12,020 nt of DNA from Marine Group II euryarchaeote MED-G33 (GTDB lineage Archaea; Thermoplasmatota; Poseidoniia; Poseidoniales; Thalassarchaeaceae). Location of the stretch: contig CATISE010000055.1 in NCBI GenBank assembly GCA_949538655.1, positions 1 to 12,020 of the forward strand. Reading direction: 5' to 3'. Positions 8,601-12,020 of this stretch are shown one piece after another. The position numbers and the translations under genes were made by a program. The notes under the pieces were generated by a model that ran no database searches, was not told the origin of the DNA, and was given only the letters and a program-made list of their open reading frames with translations. Each line of letters starts with the position of its first letter. Positions within the stretch are counted from its first letter, which is position 1.

Positions 8601-9000
8601 TGGTGTATATCTCACAGTGAAGGATGAAGACAAAGGGAACCTGATTCCAATGGCAAGATCCCTCCAGGAGATGGGTTTCACCTTGCACGCCACCCAGGGA
8701 ACAGCTCGTCATCTGCGTGATGTAGGCAGTTTGGATGTTGAAACCTGCTATCGTATTGCAGAGGGCCAGAGTCCTGATGCACTTGATCTCATGAGAACTG
8801 GGAAGATTCAACTCATTATCAATACACCACGAAATAGTGGTGGTGCGGTATTGGATGGCAATATGATGCGTCGTCTTGCTGTGGAACTGAACATTCCCTT
8901 TGTGACGACGATGTCGGGTGCTAAGATGGAATGCCAAGCGATTGCGGTCGCCCAAGAAGGAATGCCAGAGCCTCGACGCTTGGTTGTCGATTACATCTGA
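5644..9000 (+). CDS. carB: Carbamoyl-phosphate synthetase, large subunit
   Basis: CarB makes carbamoyl phosphate from bicarbonate, two ATP and the ammonia delivered by CarA. At 1118 residues it is full length (E. coli about 1073) and unsplit, unlike some archaeal CarB. Half 1 has ILGSGPIRIGQAAEFD near residue 12, MGGQTALN, the ATP-grasp loop RPAFTLGGLGGG and EVNPRVSRSSALASKATG. An oligomerisation region (about 400-560) includes NITRWFLHRF and SIHPLFRMVDSCAAEF. Half 2 repeats the plan from about residue 597 with VIGSGPIRIGQGIEFDYG, NNNPETVSTDFDTSNRLYFE, FGGQTAINLALPL, RPSYVLGGRGMEI and EVNPRGSRTFPFVAKATG. The last 135 residues form the MGS-like allosteric domain, with LHATQGTARHL and LIINTPRNSGGA. 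Both ATP sites look intact. The allosteric domain resembles the UMP-binding type, though ligand choice cannot be read from sequence. It starts inside carA behind a strong Shine-Dalgarno, and its TGA directly abuts the stop of the convergent gene. Confidence 0.98.
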   Translation: MPRRDDIHKVMILGSGPIRIGQAAEFDFSGSQACRALRADGYEVVLVNSNPATIQNDPEMADRIYIEPLLPDVVKRILEIEKPDAILAGMGGQTALNIASNLAHSGALAELGVELIGCNLQSIDEAEDRDLFNQVCEEIDLPISEAMACNSIEEVLAAADQLGKYPILIRPAFTLGGLGGGTAWNTGELVEIASQGILHSQIGQVLIEESILGWQEFEYEVMRDANDNCTIVCTMENIDPMGIHTGESVVVAPAQTLSDRDHQGLRDAALRLIRRLDIKGGCNVQFTVNQDTGEFRVIEVNPRVSRSSALASKATGYPIARMAALIAVGYTLDELPNPITGEGTTAAFEPTLDYAVVKIPRWPFDKFRTADRKLGTSMKSTGEVMAIGRNFEEAFLKAIASLEYGQPHPRPLTLADASDGESMDERAHEPLPKEILDDWLKVATDRRMGALVEAFRRGMGIEEVREGTGNITRWFLHRFKRIADVEAEIVASNCDAKQVTEEQMRAWKGLGFTDAHIADALSGFPATGWNRLPEGRTEMDVMKRRHELSIHPLFRMVDSCAAEFAAVTPYYYATYEGGGVPLGIDYVPEEKKADSRRLVVIGSGPIRIGQGIEFDYGAVHAVQAIREAGHEAILVNNNPETVSTDFDTSNRLYFEPLTTECVAEILLREGADGILLQFGGQTAINLALPLDDRMAHLTEKGLECSMLGTSPDAVDEASDRERFEAFGERSIIRLPEGRTGKTPAAIRAAVAEIGYPVLVRPSYVLGGRGMEILTDDAQLETYMSDAYIAPDKPLLVDEYLGGAIELDVDAVCDGEDVLVGAVMEHLEEAGIHSGDSTCFIPTQNVSEDILAKVHEWTKEIGIGLNIRGCFNIQFCICKGELYVLEVNPRGSRTFPFVAKATGIPLARIAAHITIGEQLANMEIPRRQTDAVCVKAPVFPFLKLRGLDPAPGPEMKSTGEVMGSHVDPAAAYLKARLATELPVPTRGGVYLTVKDEDKGNLIPMARSLQEMGFTLHATQGTARHLRDVGSLDVETCYRIAEGQSPDALDLMRTGKIQLIINTPRNSGGAVLDGNMMRRLAVELNIPFVTTMSGAKMECQAIAVAQEGMPEPRRLVVDYI

Positions 9001-10269
9001 TTAGCAAGCATCGTATGCTTCGATGATATACTTCGTGAAAGGACTGGTCCATGCCAATTCGGACAATCCTTCCTGTCCATCTGCTGAATAAATTCTGACG
9101 ACGTCCTGAACGCGAACGTTGCCTTCAGCAGAACGAGCTAGAATCGTCTTGGGTTTGAGCACTTTACCAGTACCATGTGGATCGAAGACCGTATCCAGAG
9201 CATCGGCAAGGAACCAATCGACCTTCCCATCAGGTTCTCCTTCGTAGGTCTTCTTCGACGCACCCCGGCGAACTGTAGGTGCTGACGCCTTCTTGGTCTG
9301 CTTCGGCTTGAAAGTCGATGAGCCACCGGATGAAACCACCTTTCGCCCACCGCCTCGAGCTGCCATATCGGCACGAACTTCTTCTTCGATACTTTCTCGG
9401 AGTTCCTCTTCGACCTTCTTACGCAATTCTTCCTCGACTTCCTTGAGGATGGTTGGGCGCAATTCCTTACTGATTTTCTCAGTCATTGCGTTTTCATCCA
9501 ATGATGCGAGTTGGTTGGCCAAATCATCTCGTTGCGCCTGAGCCGATTGAGTCTCCGTCATGTAATGGGCTGCGACCTGAACCAAACTGGTCTCCATCGC
9601 CGCTTGAGCTTGCAGTTGCACAACTTCGCCGGAGTGGTCTCTCCACTTCCTCCATTGTAGCATGGTATGAGAATGAATATCTGAACCACACTTGGGGCAG
9701 AAAGATCGCTTGGGTGGCTTGAGAACAGGGATGCCTCGCAAATCTTCGTTGGTGAGCGTGGTCTCATCGATTCCACCGGCTGCAATATCGTGAATATGGT
9801 GGCTGGCCTCCATCCCGAGTGCCATGGCTTCGAGGAAAAGAGGGTCTCTGGTATTGATTGAACCAGACTGGATGAATCCCCAAGCATCGGTTTGTGAACT
9901 CATCATAGCGACTGCGGCAGCAGCTGCTGGGTTTGTCGTATAACCCATGGCGGCCTCAGAAAGACCACCCTTGGACACCTTTGGTGCTGCGGACTGAACT
10001 TCCATTTGTTCAGGAGTCACTCCAGCACCTTCGGCTGGAGCAGCTAAACCGAGTTCGATTGGGTTCTCTCCTTCTTCGACCTTGGCGATCAAATCGAATT
10101 TTTCAGCCATCGACAAATCATCACGGCCACGAATCAATTCTTTGAGTTGACGAACATCGTGCCCAGTCGACGTAATTGGGCCATCCGTTTCGAGGTCATG
10201 CCCACACTGCAAACAGAATTTCGAGGTCGCATCTACGCCGGCTTCACAACTAGGGCAGTAGACCGGCAT
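9001..10269 (-). CDS. Zinc-ribbon and coiled-coil protein of unknown function
   Basis: I do not recognise the family. With the ATG at 10269 the protein has 422 residues. Residues 5-22 form a zinc ribbon (CPSC, then CLQC ten residues later). A second possible metal site has CPKCGSDIHSH (Cys191, Cys194, His199, His201). Between them lies a region rich in Ala and Glu with an Ala run (NPAAAAAVAMM). A charged, heptad-like coiled coil spans about 235-300 (ILKEVEEELRKKVEEELRE). A basic Gly/Ser/Lys-rich linker (303-345) follows, then a compact C-terminal domain (about 346-422) beginning DWFLADALDTVFDPHGTG and ending in Cys. No signal peptide or membrane segment is evident. A TTG at 10299 would add ten residues; the ATG was preferred because it puts the ribbon at the N-terminus, as is common. 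It lies 62 bases downstream of lysK on the same strand without a visible promoter, so co-transcription is likely. It may be a nucleic-acid or protein scaffold; this is a guess. Confidence 0.87.
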   Translation of the reverse strand: MPVYCPSCEAGVDATSKFCLQCGHDLETDGPITSTGHDVRQLKELIRGRDDLSMAEKFDLIAKVEEGENPIELGLAAPAEGAGVTPEQMEVQSAAPKVSKGGLSEAAMGYTTNPAAAAAVAMMSSQTDAWGFIQSGSINTRDPLFLEAMALGMEASHHIHDIAAGGIDETTLTNEDLRGIPVLKPPKRSFCPKCGSDIHSHTMLQWRKWRDHSGEVVQLQAQAAMETSLVQVAAHYMTETQSAQAQRDDLANQLASLDENAMTEKISKELRPTILKEVEEELRKKVEEELRESIEEEVRADMAARGGGRKVVSSGGSSTFKPKQTKKASAPTVRRGASKKTYEGEPDGKVDWFLADALDTVFDPHGTGKVLKPKTILARSAEGNVRVQDVVRIYSADGQEGLSELAWTSPFTKYIIEAYDAC

Positions 10270-10331
10270 TACCCGCGCCACATAGACATCCTCTTTCAAG
10301 CGTGTGGGTGGTTCGGGTTTCTGAACTACGT

Positions 10332-12020
10332 TCAGGCAGACAACTCGTCAATCGCCGATTGAAGTAGGCTAAGAACTGCATCCCTTTCCATTTCCTCCAA
10401 GATTGAAGCCAATTTTGGCCCGTAATCTTGGTCAAGCACAATCCAATACATGAGTTGGAAAGCATCTCGTAGTTTCATGCCTCTTTCCTTGGCCAATTCA
10501 CAGACGTGATTGTTTATTGCACCCCAATCCCATTCGCAATCTGAGAATGCTTCTGCGAGGGCACGGAGATATTCGACATCTCTTGGGTCCATATTCTCCT
10601 TTGCTAGTTCAGAAATCTGAGTCTGTATTCTGAGTCTGAATCCATCTGGGAAGTGAGGCGATGCAATCCAATTCCGCATCAATTGTAAACGATGTACTTC
10701 GTTTTCTGTTGGTCCGTCATGGATTTCATGAATCAAACCACTGCGCCTAACCGATTCCCAAACGGCATCGTCATTTTCACGCAATTGGGCAAGAAGTGCC
10801 AGATGTCTGAAGGTGATTTTTGACAAACCAAAATACTGATTGTCGAGATAAGCTGTAGTTTCACTATTGCCTATTTTTTGGGCGAAACCGCTTATTGCAC
10901 TTGAAATATCTGAATTAATTTGGGCATAACCGATTCGAGAAACCATATCTTTCCATGCCTTTTGTTGTCGTCGACTGAGTTCACCCCACCACCCATCATC
11001 ATTTTCTCTCATTGTTTCAGCGAGGTTGCGTTGGTATTCATCAGCCAATTCAATGAGGGCATTTCCAGTATCGAAATCGATATGTCTCTTGGGTTGGTTT
11101 CTTGTGATCAGATAGCGCATGATTTGTGGGGGGACCAGGCGGAGGGCTTCTAGGGGCCCAATAGTTACACCTGTGCTGCTTGACATCGCCCCTGCTCCCT
11201 TCAAGGAAATCCATTCGTAAGTGGTAGGATAGGGTGGCTCAACATCGAACAATCGAACAATTTCCTTCCCCGTATCATATGACCCTCCAGCGGCTCCGTG
11301 ATCTTTGCCAAATGGTTCCATGGTGACGCCTCTCCAGGCCCATTTGGCAGGCCAGTCAATTCTCCAAGGCAGTTTTCCTTCACCCTTCGTTACATCTGAT
11401 CTACCTGCATTTCCATCGGAATCCAACCAGTGAACGAAGGGGTCATCCCACCCTGTAATCGTGATTCCATCCATACATCCTTTGGCATCAATTGGGTTCC
11501 AAGGAAACCAATTTGCATCGAGTTCTCTACCTGAAACTCTTTCGATAATTTCTCTGATTTCGTCTGCGCGGTTACAGGCGGTTCGCGAAACATCGGAGAA
11601 TTTTTCCGATTTATAAGCATCATAATTGTAGATGTATTCATCAATTTCGACACCGAGCATCTGCAGTGATTTCTTGAATGGTTCTAGGAAATGTTGTGCG
11701 TAAGATATTCCTTGCTCAAATCGCTCTAAATCTGGAATTCCATTCTCATCAGGTGGTGGGATATTTGCCAACTGATGGCCGATGTATGTCTCATATGAAT
11801 TGTCAAGAAATGAATACACTTTTCGCAATGGGTCGGCATCATCCACAAAGAAGACAAATTCCGCATCTAATTCCTGTGTAATACAGGCACGTTTGATGAT
11901 ATCAGATGTCAGAATTTCCCGCAGGTGGCCTATGTGGAATTCTCCCGATGGCGTAATCCCAGATGCGATGACGTGCTTGTCACCTCGGTGTGACAAGGCC
12001 TTCGCAATTGAATCGGCCCA
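10332..12020 (-). CDS. lysK: Class I lysyl-tRNA synthetase, first codons beyond window edge
   Basis: LysK charges tRNA-Lys with lysine. This is the class I form, common in archaea and rare in bacteria, unrelated to the class II LysS. The visible 562 residues open with WADSIAKAL (window edge inward), then SGITPSGEFHIGHLREI, holding the class I HIGH motif (residues 29-32), and VFFVDDADPLRKV. The mid-region has GKDHGAAGGSYDTG and EWISLKGAGAMSSSTG, the KMSKS-type loop at about 278-283. The C-terminal third is helical, as expected for the anticodon-binding cage of this class. The frame has a TTG at 11996, but the residues before it match the WAD start typical of the family (for example HWAD), so the true start lies a few codons outside the window. 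Both lysine positions of the KMSKS loop are replaced (Ala and Thr). The stop is TGA, 62 bases before the zinc-ribbon gene. Confidence 0.96.
   Translation of the reverse strand, partial: WADSIAKALSHRGDKHVIASGITPSGEFHIGHLREILTSDIIKRACITQELDAEFVFFVDDADPLRKVYSFLDNSYETYIGHQLANIPPPDENGIPDLERFEQGISYAQHFLEPFKKSLQMLGVEIDEYIYNYDAYKSEKFSDVSRTACNRADEIREIIERVSGRELDANWFPWNPIDAKGCMDGITITGWDDPFVHWLDSDGNAGRSDVTKGEGKLPWRIDWPAKWAWRGVTMEPFGKDHGAAGGSYDTGKEIVRLFDVEPPYPTTYEWISLKGAGAMSSSTGVTIGPLEALRLVPPQIMRYLITRNQPKRHIDFDTGNALIELADEYQRNLAETMRENDDGWWGELSRRQQKAWKDMVSRIGYAQINSDISSAISGFAQKIGNSETTAYLDNQYFGLSKITFRHLALLAQLRENDDAVWESVRRSGLIHEIHDGPTENEVHRLQLMRNWIASPHFPDGFRLRIQTQISELAKENMDPRDVEYLRALAEAFSDCEWDWGAINNHVCELAKERGMKLRDAFQLMYWIVLDQDYGPKLASILEEMERDAVLSLLQSAIDELSA

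Noticed and set aside
5644..9000. Internal duplication within carB (two similar halves, for example GSGPIRIGQ twice)
   Set aside because: This is the ancient duplication present in all full-length CarB proteins, not a recent repeat.
1..12020. tRNA or rRNA genes, CRISPR repeats, insertion sequences, attachment sites
   Set aside because: The window is almost entirely filled with identified coding sequence, the gaps are too short, and no repeated units or transposase motifs were seen.

Overview
The window looks like ordinary chromosomal DNA from an archaeon. The strongest pointers are a class I lysyl-tRNA synthetase and an archaeal-type tRNA (cytidine-56-2'-O)-methyltransferase. TATA-like boxes also sit at roughly leaderless distance from some start codons. 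Base composition is near 50% GC by eye. The mix of dihydropteroate synthase, a thiolase, CarAB and a TraB-family membrane protein would fit an aerobic heterotroph such as a marine Group II (Poseidoniales) euryarchaeon. That placement is inference; no rRNA is present to fix it.

Layout. On the minus strand from about 3.0 kb down to 1 there is a run folP (dihydropteroate synthase) - TraB-family membrane protein - thiolase. folP and the TraB gene share a 4-base ATGA overlap. The thiolase follows after 97 bases and runs off the left edge without its C-terminus. Divergently, on the plus strand from about 3.0 to 9.0 kb, come an unrecognised four-helix membrane protein, the tRNA methyltransferase Trm56, and carA-carB. 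carB overlaps carA by 17 bases and has the one clear Shine-Dalgarno sequence I saw in the window. carB ends exactly where a convergent minus-strand gene ends. That gene encodes a zinc-ribbon/coiled-coil protein of unknown function and lies just downstream of lysK, which enters from the right edge and lacks only its first few codons.

How the genes work together. CarA and CarB form carbamoyl-phosphate synthetase, feeding pyrimidine and arginine synthesis. FolP makes the pterin-pABA precursor of folate. Trm56 and LysK act on tRNA. The thiolase belongs to acyl-CoA metabolism. No shared pathway links the blocks beyond housekeeping metabolism and translation.

Coding density is very high: the longest gap between genes is 97 bases. 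I found no tRNA or rRNA gene, CRISPR array, insertion sequence or clear transcription terminator. I do not see a convincing new system. The items most worth a second look are the zinc-ribbon/coiled-coil protein, the unrecognised membrane protein with its back-to-back start against folP, the N-terminal extension of CarA, and the altered KMSKS-type loop in LysK.
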